Source: DTU018 sp964618175
Lineage (GTDB): Bacteria > Bacillota > Syntrophomonadia > Syntrophomonadales > Syntrophomonadaceae
NCBI GenBank assembly: GCA_964618175.1
Contig: CAZTZX010000072.1
Coordinates: 1 to 10,000 of the forward strand
Direction of reading: 5' to 3'
DNA: 10,000 nucleotides
Shown here: positions 1 to 5,287 of the stretch, piece by piece
How the letters are laid out: each line of letters begins with the position of its first letter
How positions within the stretch are numbered: position 1 is the stretch's first letter
Translations under genes and position numbers: made by a program
Notes under the pieces: model-generated
Database searches by the model: none
Seen by the model: the letters and a program-made list of their open reading frames with translations, nothing else
What the model was told of the DNA's origin: nothing

Positions 1-1
1 A

Positions 2-382
2 GAAAGTGCAGTGAGCAACAATGACGCCAATATGCTTAATATCTTAAACAGTTTAAAAGCACTGGGAGTCACAATTGCAATTGACGACTTCGGGATTGAA
101 TACTCCTCATTAAGCCGCCTGAAGCATTTGCCAATTGACCGAATGAAAATAGATATCCAATTTATTCGGGGCATCGAAGCAGACGAAAAGGATCGGGAAA
201 TTACCAAGGTGATAATCAATCTTGCCAAAAGCATGAAGCTCAAGGTCATTGCAGAGGGGGTTGAAACAAAAACTCAACTTGATTTCCTCAGTCGTTGGTT
301 GTGTGATGAAGTGCAGGGATATTATTATTATAAGCCGATGCCCGCCGAGGAGATTGATCAAATCCTTGGTAGTGTTGAATAA
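2..382 (+). CDS. EAL-domain protein, C-terminal part (5' end outside window)
   Basis: The frame is open from base 2, so the GTG at 11 is internal and the true start lies upstream. The product is the second half of an EAL domain, the fold that hydrolyses cyclic-di-GMP to linear pGpG. Visible landmarks, in order: the ES of the mid-domain helix, IAIDDFG (the Asp pair that binds metal in active enzymes), the RMKID strand with its conserved Lys, IAEGVET (conserved Glu), and QGYYYYKPMPAEE near the C terminus. Loop 6, usually DDFGTGYSSL, reads DDFGIEYSSL, so the normal Gly is Glu. The main catalytic residues on this half are kept, but the loop change could affect activity or dimerisation. The EAL motif itself and any sensor or GGDEF domain are off the window. 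The family assignment is firm; whether it is active is not known. Confidence 0.9.
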   Translation, partial: ESAVSNNDANMLNILNSLKALGVTIAIDDFGIEYSSLSRLKHLPIDRMKIDIQFIRGIEADEKDREITKVIINLAKSMKLKVIAEGVETKTQLDFLSRWLCDEVQGYYYYKPMPAEEIDQILGSVE

Positions 383-466
383 TAGGGGTATGACAGATCC
401 TCAATTTCTCTATACAGTTAAGGTTGATTAGAAAAGACCGAAAAATTGTGCGAATCCCCCTAATTG

Positions 467-508
467 TTGACTTAGGTCAAAATAGTTTTCAGTAAACCAT
501 GCTACAAT
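467..508 (+). promoter_or_regulatory. CRP/FNR-family-type operator and class II promoter
   Basis: TTGAC-TTAG-GTCAA at 467-480 is a perfect 5+5 palindrome in the CRP/FNR-family layout (consensus TTGAT-N4-ATCAA for FNR). A good -10 box, TACAAT, lies at 503-508 and places the start site near 515. The palindrome centre (473.5) is then at -41.5, the classic class II activator position. No independent -35 sits 17 bp upstream of the -10, which also suggests activator dependence. The regulator (FNR, Dnr/NsrR-like or other CRP-family protein) cannot be named. The geometry is seen in the sequence; function is inferred. Confidence 0.6.
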
Positions 509-547
509 AAACTCATAAAAAGAAAAATTAAAAATGAGGTGGATATC

Positions 548-850
548 GTGTCAAAGCCAATAACATTCGATCAAGCCAAAGAAATGCATTTTAAGACATT
601 GGAACAGTATGTACCGGTTGTATCGCGAGTTCATGGAGACAATCACCCGGAATTTCATGAAGTTCGTCAATTATTTGATGCGATCAATGTAAAAATAAAA
701 GACGACGGGTCAAACAAACCTGACTTAAACGAAGAATTTGCCAAGCTGCGTGACATCACACGTGATTACACCGTTCCGGGGGATGTCTGCGAAAGTTATG
801 AAGCTGTTTATACTATGCTAGCCGAAATTGACAAGGCCTATAATGCTTAA
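548..850 (+). CDS. short RIC/ScdA-like iron-sulfur cluster repair (hemerythrin-related) protein
   Basis: A 100-residue acidic helical protein. The region from about residue 21 (YVPVVSRVHGDNHPEF) to the end (RDITRDYTVPGDVCESYEAVYTML) matches the pattern of the C-terminal part of RIC/YtfE/ScdA di-iron proteins, which repair Fe-S clusters damaged by nitric oxide or oxidants. It lacks the N-terminal ScdA domain and much of the usual four-helix hemerythrin domain (full RIC is about 220 residues). His14, His29, His33 and His37 and several Glu could bind metal, but the His of the usual E-H-E-E block reads NEEF. The GTG at 548 is chosen because GAGGTGG (536-542) lies 5 nt before it; an in-frame GTG at 539 overlaps that site. 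It heads a likely operon with ogt and moaE-like, behind an FNR-type box, which fits nitrosative or low-oxygen control (inference). Confidence 0.65.
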   Translation: MSKPITFDQAKEMHFKTLEQYVPVVSRVHGDNHPEFHEVRQLFDAINVKIKDDGSNKPDLNEEFAKLRDITRDYTVPGDVCESYEAVYTMLAEIDKAYNA

Positions 851-907
851 GTTAGGATTAACAAAATGGTGATGAAACGGAATTCCTTGTATGAGGAGGC
901 TTCAAAT

Positions 908-1447
908 ATGTACTACTCGACACATTACCAATCTCCGGTGGGGGATATGTTGCTGGCAAGTGATGAAAATAACATTATCGGTCTGTGGATGGGCCAGCAA
1001 AAACATCTTGGCAGCACCATGCCCCAAGACATGACGGAAAAGGATGACATTCCAATAATTCAAGAAGGTATAGCATGGTTGAATGATTACTTTACGGGTA
1101 AGAAACCGAGTTTATCCAGACTGCCTCTTGCTCCAATAGGAGGCGAGTTCAAACAGCAGGTGTGGAAAGTTCTTAGAGAAATACCCTATGGTGAGCTGAC
1201 AACATACGGTAACATTGCCAAAGAAGTTGCCAAACGTATGGGAAAGGATAGGATGTCTGCGCAAGCTGTAGGTGGTGCTGTCGGACACAATCCGATATCT
1301 ATCATTATACCTTGCCATCGTGTGGTAGGCACCAACGGAAGTCTGACCGGCTATGGCGGTGGGATCGATAAAAAGATAAAGCTGCTTCAGCACGAAGGAG
1401 TAGATCTGAACGGATTATTTGTGCCGAAAAAAGGGACTGCACTATAG
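908..1447 (+). CDS. ogt: methylated-DNA--[protein]-cysteine S-methyltransferase
   Basis: A 179-residue Ogt/AGT repair protein that transfers the alkyl group from O6-alkylguanine (and O4-alkylthymine) in DNA to its own cysteine in a one-use reaction. The active-site signature IPCHRV has the acceptor Cys136; the preceding GHNP carries the Asn hinge (Asn128), and GYGGG after it forms the usual loop. The N-terminal part (SPVGDMLLASDENNIIGLWM) is the usual ribonuclease-H-like domain of the family, and the HTH-bearing segment (PYGELTTYGNIAKEVAK) binds DNA. The ATG at 908 is chosen because GAGGAGGC (893-900) precedes it by 7 nt; the in-frame ATG at 866 has no ribosome site and would add a tail the family lacks. 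It lies 57 bp after the RIC-like gene and 33 bp before the MoaE-like gene. Length is normal and the catalytic residues are intact. Confidence 0.95.
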   Translation: MYYSTHYQSPVGDMLLASDENNIIGLWMGQQKHLGSTMPQDMTEKDDIPIIQEGIAWLNDYFTGKKPSLSRLPLAPIGGEFKQQVWKVLREIPYGELTTYGNIAKEVAKRMGKDRMSAQAVGGAVGHNPISIIIPCHRVVGTNGSLTGYGGGIDKKIKLLQHEGVDLNGLFVPKKGTAL

Positions 1448-1480
1448 AAAGCGAGACCATTCTAACGAAAAGGAGTTTAA

Positions 1481-1897
1481 GTGTTTATGAGTGATAATAA
1501 GGTAAAAAAAGCACCCCCATCGGTGAATGAATGGCTCAAAGAAGCCAAAGCCCATCAAATGGCGGCCCGATCAGGGATGTTTTTGGTTCACAACGGAGTG
1601 GTGCGGGAGACCCCCAAGGCTCAAGTGCGCCAGGGGCTTGATGATGGTTCAGTGGTAACGGGAATGGAATTCAGCTACGATGCGGCCAAAGTAGATGAAG
1701 TGATTTCCCAGACTTATAATATGGAAGGGATCTTCCATGTCAAGGTATGGCTCAACGAAGGCCAGCTGGAGGTTGGGGATGACATCATGTATGTGTTGAT
1801 CGGCGGCGACATCCGACCTCATGTTATAGATGCCCTGCAATTCTTGGTGGGAAAGATCAAAAACGAATGTGTTACTGAGATTGAACAAAAATCGTAA
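1481..1897 (+). CDS. divergent MoaE-like protein (molybdopterin synthase large-subunit family)
   Basis: A 138-residue protein with the MoaE fold pattern: SGMFLVHNGVVRETP (compare the GAVVTFxGxVR strand of MoaE), LEVGDDIMYVLIGGDIRPHVIDAL (compare GDEIVFVGV...HRSSAFEA), then a C-terminal helix. MoaE joins MoaD to convert cPMP to molybdopterin. By eye alignment to E. coli MoaE, Arg42 matches the conserved Arg39 and Lys127 matches Lys119. The second essential lysine (Lys126, in WKRE) falls on Ile134, and the HR pair before GEL reads LN. An N-terminal extension of about 30 residues is present. It may therefore be a paralogue with altered function rather than the synthase. The start is ambiguous: GTG 1481 lies 5 nt after AGGAG (1471-1475), and ATG 1487 lies 11 nt after it. 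Confidence 0.65.
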   Translation: MFMSDNKVKKAPPSVNEWLKEAKAHQMAARSGMFLVHNGVVRETPKAQVRQGLDDGSVVTGMEFSYDAAKVDEVISQTYNMEGIFHVKVWLNEGQLEVGDDIMYVLIGGDIRPHVIDALQFLVGKIKNECVTEIEQKS

Positions 1898-1916
1898 TTT
1901 CATTGAAAAAGTGGAT

Positions 1917-1950
1917 CTGCTGAAGACTTGATATGATTGCAGCAGGTTTT
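1917..1950 (+). terminator. weak candidate terminator after the moaE-like gene
   Basis: CTGCTG (1917-1922) and CAGCAG (1940-1945) form a 6-bp stem with a 17-nt loop, followed by GTTTTC. The stem is short and the T-run is only four bases, so at best it is a weak terminator. It lies 20 bp after the stop codon, where one is expected. Confidence 0.3.
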
Positions 1951-2094
1951 CTGCCTGGTAAAATAACCACATGAACTACTTGGTATTCTGAAATACTGTA
2001 ATTTTAAGGCGAACCATTACAAAACTAAAAACTGGTGGAATCTTGGCATGCGGAGGTATGGAGCATTACTTACGACCTAGATTGGAGAGAAAAA

Positions 2095-2637
2095 ATGGTG
2101 GCAAGTGGCGGAGACAGATTGATAATTGCCGGATCGGGACGGGTTGCGTTCTTTATAAGTAGATTTGCCGGAGTGGTTGGTTATCAGATCACGGTGCTTG
2201 ACCATGAAGCTGAGACGCTTACCCAGGAAAGATTTCCTGATGCCAGTGAACTGAGGTTGGGAGACGAAGTGCAGTTGTTGCAAGAATGTAATATCGATAC
2301 TGACACCAGTATAATTATCGTCACCCAACACCATGAGAATGATGAAGCGGCGTTGTTGGCAGTAATAGACTCACCGGCCAGATATATTGGAATCTTGAGT
2401 AACAAAAGGGCGGTTACCGCATATGCGAACAAACTAACGTCCCTGGGCATCACTGATGAGTCCATGTCCCGTGTTCATACACCGATTGGCCTGGATATAG
2501 GAGGGAGCACAGCTGCTGAAATTGCCTTGGCGGCAGTTGCTGAACTGCAAGCAGTAAAATACCATCGCCCGGCAGGCTTCATGGTCGTCAAACAAAAGAG
2601 CAAACGTACCCTTAAGAATCGAGACGAAAAATATTAA
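2095..2637 (+). CDS. XdhC-like Rossmann-domain protein (Moco enzyme maturation family), stand-alone domain
   Basis: A 180-residue protein corresponding to the C-terminal XdhC Rossmann domain. XdhC/CoxI proteins bind and help sulfurate Moco and deliver it to xanthine dehydrogenase-type hydroxylases. Visible motifs: nucleotide loop IIAGSGRVAFF (usual GAGHVA; His is Arg here), ITVLDHEAETLTQERFPDA, VTQHHENDEAAL, SPARYIGILSNKRAV, and RVHTPIGLDIGGSTAAEIALAAVAEL, the strongest family signature. The N-terminal CoxI domain of full-length XdhC is missing. The start ATG 2095 is preceded by GGAG (2084-2087) at 7 nt; an in-frame GTG at 2035 would add 20 residues without a good ribosome site. It sits between a MoaE-like gene and mobA, which fits a Moco role. 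No Mo-hydroxylase subunits are in the window, so its client is unknown. Confidence 0.85.
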   Translation: MVASGGDRLIIAGSGRVAFFISRFAGVVGYQITVLDHEAETLTQERFPDASELRLGDEVQLLQECNIDTDTSIIIVTQHHENDEAALLAVIDSPARYIGILSNKRAVTAYANKLTSLGITDESMSRVHTPIGLDIGGSTAAEIALAAVAELQAVKYHRPAGFMVVKQKSKRTLKNRDEKY

Positions 2638-3152
2638 TAGCTGTTACAAAATCCCTCCGCCATGCTTTCTAATGATCTCAAGGTTGTTATTGTCCTCTTA
2701 AAAAGTATCGGAAAATTTTATAAACGAGACCTCATACTCCTCTTGGTGGGGGAGTGGATGTTTTTAAAGCATTCATTTTGAGGTCTCATTTCTCTTCTTG
2801 ACCCCCTTTTTACCAATCAATACTTCAACATCACGTTGTGAATATCGGAACATCTAAGTGCCATCAAAAATGTCTCTGTGTCTCAGTTTCAATGTGCTTA
2901 ATATCATTTTGAAACACCCGTCCTTAAAAGACGATTCTTTTTGGGGGGCTGCCCAGCTATTCTCGATAGCGAAACTTAAGCCCTGGAGCGGAATCCTCTT
3001 TCCATATTCGGTATTGGAACAATTTTTGCATAGTATTAATCTATATGTTGTGGCTATTTTTCCGGCTCCTAAGCTAGTACAAATAGAAGTGAGGGTCGAA
3101 AGTCAACTGTTTATCAGAAAATCATATTCTTGACGACAGGAGGACATTCAGC
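2638..3152. other. 515-bp non-coding stretch between xdhC-like gene and mobA
   Basis: No credible gene is present. It contains the inverted-repeat element at 2722-2791 (listed separately), a pyrimidine-rich stretch at 2790-2815, and an open frame at 2858-3133 that lacks a ribosome site and resembles no known family. A 26-codon minus-strand frame (2853 down to 2773) has a faint resemblance to a transposase block. The mobA ribosome site AGGAGG (3138-3143) lies at the right end. No convincing mobA promoter was found, though the A/T-rich zone at about 3010-3080 is the likeliest place. Confidence 0.6.
2722..2791. repeat. inverted-repeat element predicted to fold as a three-way junction
   Basis: Outer arms 2722-2734 and 2779-2791 pair at 12 of 13 positions (core GAGACCTCA / TGAGGTCTC, a perfect 9 bp). 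Inside them, ACTCC (2736-2740) pairs with GGAGT (2751-2755), and directly adjoining GGATG (2756-2760) pairs with CATTC (2770-2774, one G-U). The three stems leave almost no unpaired bases at the junction on the 5' side. It starts about 85 bp after the xdhC-like stop and has no clean T-run, so it is not a standard terminator. It could be a small mobile or palindromic repeat, or an RNA structure. Single copy in this window. Confidence 0.5.
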
Positions 3153-3755
3153 ATGCAATTCAAAACTAGCGGCATCATATTGGCTGGGGGACGTAGTACC
3201 CGTATGGGAAGAGACAAGACTTTGATGAAAATAAACGGCGAAACTTTGATAGAGAAAATGGTTAGCGAATTAGGCCAGGTTGTCGACGAAGTGATCATAG
3301 CCAGCAACCATTTTAATAAATACAATCTGCCTGGGACGATAGAGGTTCCGGACTTGTTTACGGGCACAGGCCCCATGGGAGGAATACATGCCGGGTTATT
3401 GAAGGCTAGTCATCCTTATGCCTTTGTGGTAGCGGCCGATATGCCGTTGTTTAACTCCGATCTGGCCAATTTCCTCATTAACAGTGTGAACAATGATTAT
3501 GATGTGGTGGCTCCGGAAATCGATGGCGCCTGGGAGCCTTTATGCGCAGTTTATTCACGAACCTGCTTGAAAACCATAGAAGAATTCTTGTGTGCTGAAA
3601 TACGTAATGTCTATGGCTTGTTCGAGCGACTGCGTACCCTGAAAATAAATGAACAGGATTTGGCTAGTATCGGCCAGTCCCGAGATAATGTTTATAACAT
3701 GAATACCCCCGAGGATTACCGTCATTTTCTAGCCGGGCCGACGGTTGCGAATTAA
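3153..3755 (+). CDS. mobA: molybdenum cofactor guanylyltransferase
   Basis: A 200-residue cytoplasmic enzyme that joins GMP from GTP to Mo-molybdopterin, giving the MGD form used by DMSO-reductase-family enzymes such as the one at the right edge of the window. The nucleotide-binding signature LAGGRSTRMGRDK is at residues 10-22; GPMGGIHAGL (73-82), AADMPLF with metal-binding Asp96, WEPLCAVYS (127-135) and NTPED (184-188) follow in the usual order. Length is typical for MobA. The start is secure: AGGAGG (3138-3143) lies 9 nt before the ATG. It appears to be transcribed alone, with 515 bp of non-coding DNA before it and a hairpin and a new promoter after it. Confidence 0.95.
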   Translation: MQFKTSGIILAGGRSTRMGRDKTLMKINGETLIEKMVSELGQVVDEVIIASNHFNKYNLPGTIEVPDLFTGTGPMGGIHAGLLKASHPYAFVVAADMPLFNSDLANFLINSVNNDYDVVAPEIDGAWEPLCAVYSRTCLKTIEEFLCAEIRNVYGLFERLRTLKINEQDLASIGQSRDNVYNMNTPEDYRHFLAGPTVAN

Positions 3756-3866
3756 TTGCCAGTCATCATCAACGGGGAGGTTTTCAAATTCTGTCCCATA
3801 ATGACTAGATTAAATCCTAAAGTGAGAATAATGGAACAATCCCTACAGTTGACATCTGAAAAAAGA

Positions 3867-3897
3867 AAGGCTTGAAATCAAGCCTTGCGCCGTTTTT
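3867..3897 (+). terminator. perfect 9-bp hairpin after mobA: terminator or upstream activator site
   Basis: AAGGCTTGA (3867-3875) and TCAAGCCTT (3878-3886) are a perfect inverted repeat with two bases between, followed after GCGCCG by TTTTT (3893-3897). The six-base gap before the T-run weakens the terminator reading. The palindrome is also centred about 65 bp before the predicted sigma-54 start site of moaA, so it could be an activator-binding site instead. Both readings are inference. Confidence 0.45.
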
Positions 3898-3914
3898 GCC
3901 TCAGTAAGTTCAAG

Positions 3915-3930
3915 TTGGCACGTTGTTTGC
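3915..3930 (+). promoter_or_regulatory. sigma-54 (-24/-12) promoter for moaA
   Basis: TTGGCACG-TTGT-TTGC followed by AA matches the sigma-54 consensus TGGCACR-N4-TTGCW at all conserved positions. The invariant GG (3917-3918) and GC (3929-3930) are exactly 10 nt apart. The predicted start site is near 3942, giving a leader of about 290 nt. An AcoR-type sigma-54 activator is encoded 1.4 kb downstream of the moaA start, and another sigma-54 promoter lies at 7736-7751. Confidence 0.85.
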
Positions 3931-3939
3931 AATATAGAT

Positions 3940-3998
3940 GGCTAGACTAGCCTGCACGACCGCAGTGAAGAACAGCCTCAATCGCCGCAACTGAGGCA
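3940..3998 (+). other. 5' leader hairpins upstream of the Moco riboswitch
   Basis: The moaA leader begins with GGCTA-gac-TAGCC (3940-3952), a hairpin at the predicted start site, then GCCTCA (3975-3980) paired with TGAGGC (3992-3997). The latter arm can also pair with TGCCTCAG at 3897-3904 in DNA: TGCCTCAG / CTGAGGCA (3991-3998) is a perfect 8-bp inverted repeat that brackets the sigma-54 promoter. Their roles are unknown; they may stabilise the 5' end of the leader RNA. Confidence 0.4.
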
Positions 3999-4010
3999 AA
4001 TACAATTTTA

Positions 4011-4115
4011 TAATAGAACTCCGAGCCGCACTGCCTAAGGGAAAGTTCCTACGGCAATGCAGCCTGGGCTCAAGCCCACGGGGCAGCCAGAGAAATTTAG
4101 CCGCCTCCCCTATTG
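4011..4115 (+). promoter_or_regulatory. Moco-riboswitch-like aptamer upstream of moaA
   Basis: The leader carries the sequence pattern I associate with the Moco RNA motif: CTCCGAGCC (4019-4027), GCCTAAGGGAAAG (4033-4045), CCTACGGCA (4048-4056), and GGGCAGCCAGAG (4081-4092). The fold is consistent. A closing helix TAATAG/CTATTG (4011-4016 with 4110-4115) encloses one arm, GCA-GCC-GGGA with TTCC-GGC-TGC (4028-4060), and a second arm, GGGC/GCCC (4066-4069 with 4074-4077). Moco riboswitches sense molybdenum cofactor and lower expression of Moco biosynthesis genes; moaA is the classic target. The match is from memory of the motif, so the class call needs a covariance search, but position, target gene and a downstream terminator all agree. 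Confidence 0.75.
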
Positions 4116-4119
4116 GAAA

Positions 4120-4171
4120 GGATGTTCAGAAGTTTTGGCAAGTTCCTGGACATTTTTCAGGAACTTTTTTT
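4120..4171 (+). terminator. riboswitch expression platform: terminator with overlapping antiterminator
   Basis: AAGTTCCTG (4140-4148) and CAGGAACTT (4158-4166) form a perfect 9-bp stem with a 9-nt loop and a T-run (4165-4171), a strong intrinsic terminator between aptamer and moaA. A competing helix, ATGTTCAG (4122-4129) with CTGGACAT (4146-4153, one G-U), takes over the upper 5' arm and loop of the terminator and so acts as a plausible antiterminator. The arm's AAGTTCCT also repeats exactly inside the aptamer (4043-4050). This points to control by transcription attenuation. Confidence 0.8.
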
Positions 4172-4235
4172 ATATGAAGGGTTATGGAGCGATCAGTCCT
4201 GTCAATATGAGTGAATCAAGCGAAAGGGCGGAATA

Positions 4236-5219
4236 ATGATGATAGATACTTATGGCCGAAAAATTGACTACCTGCGAATATCAGTAACTGATAGATGTAA
4301 TTTGCGGTGCCGATATTGTATGCCCGAGGAAGGGATCGAAAATGAGGGCCATTCCCGCATGCTTTCGCTTGAACAGATATACCGTTTGGTTAAGATAGCC
4401 AGCCAAACCGGGATTAGCAACGTAAGGCTGACCGGCGGAGAACCCCTGATTCGCAGGAATATTGTAACTCTGGTAGATAAGATCGCAAGTCTGCCGGGAA
4501 TAAATGATGTGTCTATGACTACTAATGGCATCCTTTTTCCGAAAATGGGCGAAGAGTTGAAGCAGGCCGGTCTCAACCGGGTAAACATTAGTCTGGATAC
4601 TCTCAATGAAGATAGATACCGTTATATAACCCGCCGCGGTGAGTTGGGCGACGCCATAGCTGCGGTACATAAAGCCATGGAAATGGACATGCAGCCGGTC
4701 AAGATAAATGTGGTGATGATCAAGGGCTTCAACGATGATGAAATCCTGGATTTTGCAGAACTGGCCTACAATCTACCGGTTCACATCCGTTTTATCGAAT
4801 TCATGCCCATAGGCGATCTCGATTTCCATACTGCGGATAAATGTCTTAGCATTGGGGCGGTAAGGGAAATCATCCAGCAGAAATACGAGTTTATTGAAGG
4901 GGCGCAAGTCCAAGGACACGGTCCGGCCAAGTATGTCAAAATGGCAGGTGGGCAGGGTTCATTGGGCTTCATAAGTGCCATGAGTGATCATTTCTGCGGT
5001 AGCTGCAACCGCATTCGCATGACAGCCGACGGTAAGCTGCGCGGTTGTTTATACAGCTATCAGGAAATCGATTTGCGCCTGGCTCTTTACAATGATTGCA
5101 GCGATGAACAACTGCGGAACCTTTTCGTAAAAGCCATTTTAATGAAGCCGGCTCAGCACCACATGCTGGAAGGATGGGGCGCTGAAAACCGTCGCAAGAT
5201 GTACCAGATTGGAGGTTAA
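4236..5219 (+). CDS. moaA: GTP 3',8-cyclase (molybdenum cofactor biosynthesis protein A)
   Basis: A 327-residue radical-SAM enzyme that converts GTP to 3',8-cyclo-GTP, the first step of Moco synthesis; MoaC then makes cPMP. The N-terminal CX3CX2C (Cys21, Cys25, Cys28) binds the SAM-cleaving [4Fe-4S] cluster. LTGGEPL (65-71) binds SAM, and the second cluster motif CX2CX13C (Cys254, Cys257, Cys271) holds the GTP-binding cluster. The C-terminal Gly-Gly, needed for activity, is present. Length is normal. The start is ATG 4236 or the adjacent ATG 4239; the ribosome site AAAGGGCGG (4223-4231) is modest and fits 4239 slightly better. Control appears double: a sigma-54 promoter and a Moco-riboswitch-like terminator in the leader. 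Downstream, moaC survives only as a fragment overlapping the stop codon. Confidence 0.97.
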   Translation: MMIDTYGRKIDYLRISVTDRCNLRCRYCMPEEGIENEGHSRMLSLEQIYRLVKIASQTGISNVRLTGGEPLIRRNIVTLVDKIASLPGINDVSMTTNGILFPKMGEELKQAGLNRVNISLDTLNEDRYRYITRRGELGDAIAAVHKAMEMDMQPVKINVVMIKGFNDDEILDFAELAYNLPVHIRFIEFMPIGDLDFHTADKCLSIGAVREIIQQKYEFIEGAQVQGHGPAKYVKMAGGQGSLGFISAMSDHFCGSCNRIRMTADGKLRGCLYSYQEIDLRLALYNDCSDEQLRNLFVKAILMKPAQHHMLEGWGAENRRKMYQIGG

Positions 5220-5287
5220 TGGTGGAACTGACTCACATTAACCAAGATGGTCGCGATCATAGTATGATAGCGGGTAGATACTTCTAG
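5219..5287 (+). pseudogene. moaC: moaC 5' remnant (22 codons)
   Basis: An ATG overlaps the moaA stop (TAATG) and is preceded by GGAGG (5211-5215) inside the final moaA codons, the layout of a translationally coupled next gene. It encodes MVELTHINQDGRDHSM and six more residues, then stops. The segment ELTHINxxGR is the conserved start of MoaC (E. coli MoaC begins with a LTHIN block followed by MVDVS). Homology ends where MVDVS should begin, and no later MoaC motif was found in the three forward frames of the following 270 bp. MoaC (cPMP synthase) is about 160 residues, so this is a truncated, non-functional remnant. An intact moaC should exist elsewhere if the cell makes Moco. The match is short but at the expected place and phase. 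Confidence 0.7.

Noticed and set aside
383..462. TAGGGG / CCCCTA inverted repeat after the EAL gene
   Set aside because: Arms are about 70 nt apart with no T-run; not convincing as a terminator.
866..907. Earlier in-frame ATG for ogt
   Set aside because: No ribosome site; the ATG at 908 has GAGGAGGC at 7 nt and gives the normal family N terminus.
2858..3133. 91-codon open frame upstream of mobA
   Set aside because: GTG start with no ribosome site, no recognisable motif, irregular composition; best treated as non-coding DNA.
3801..3875. 24-codon frame after mobA
   Set aside because: The nearest purine-rich ribosome-like site is 20 nt away and the product has no recognisable similarity.
3849..3878. 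TTGACA with TGAAAT as a housekeeping promoter before moaA
   Set aside because: The -10 match is poor and overlaps the palindrome; the sigma-54 promoter just downstream is far stronger.
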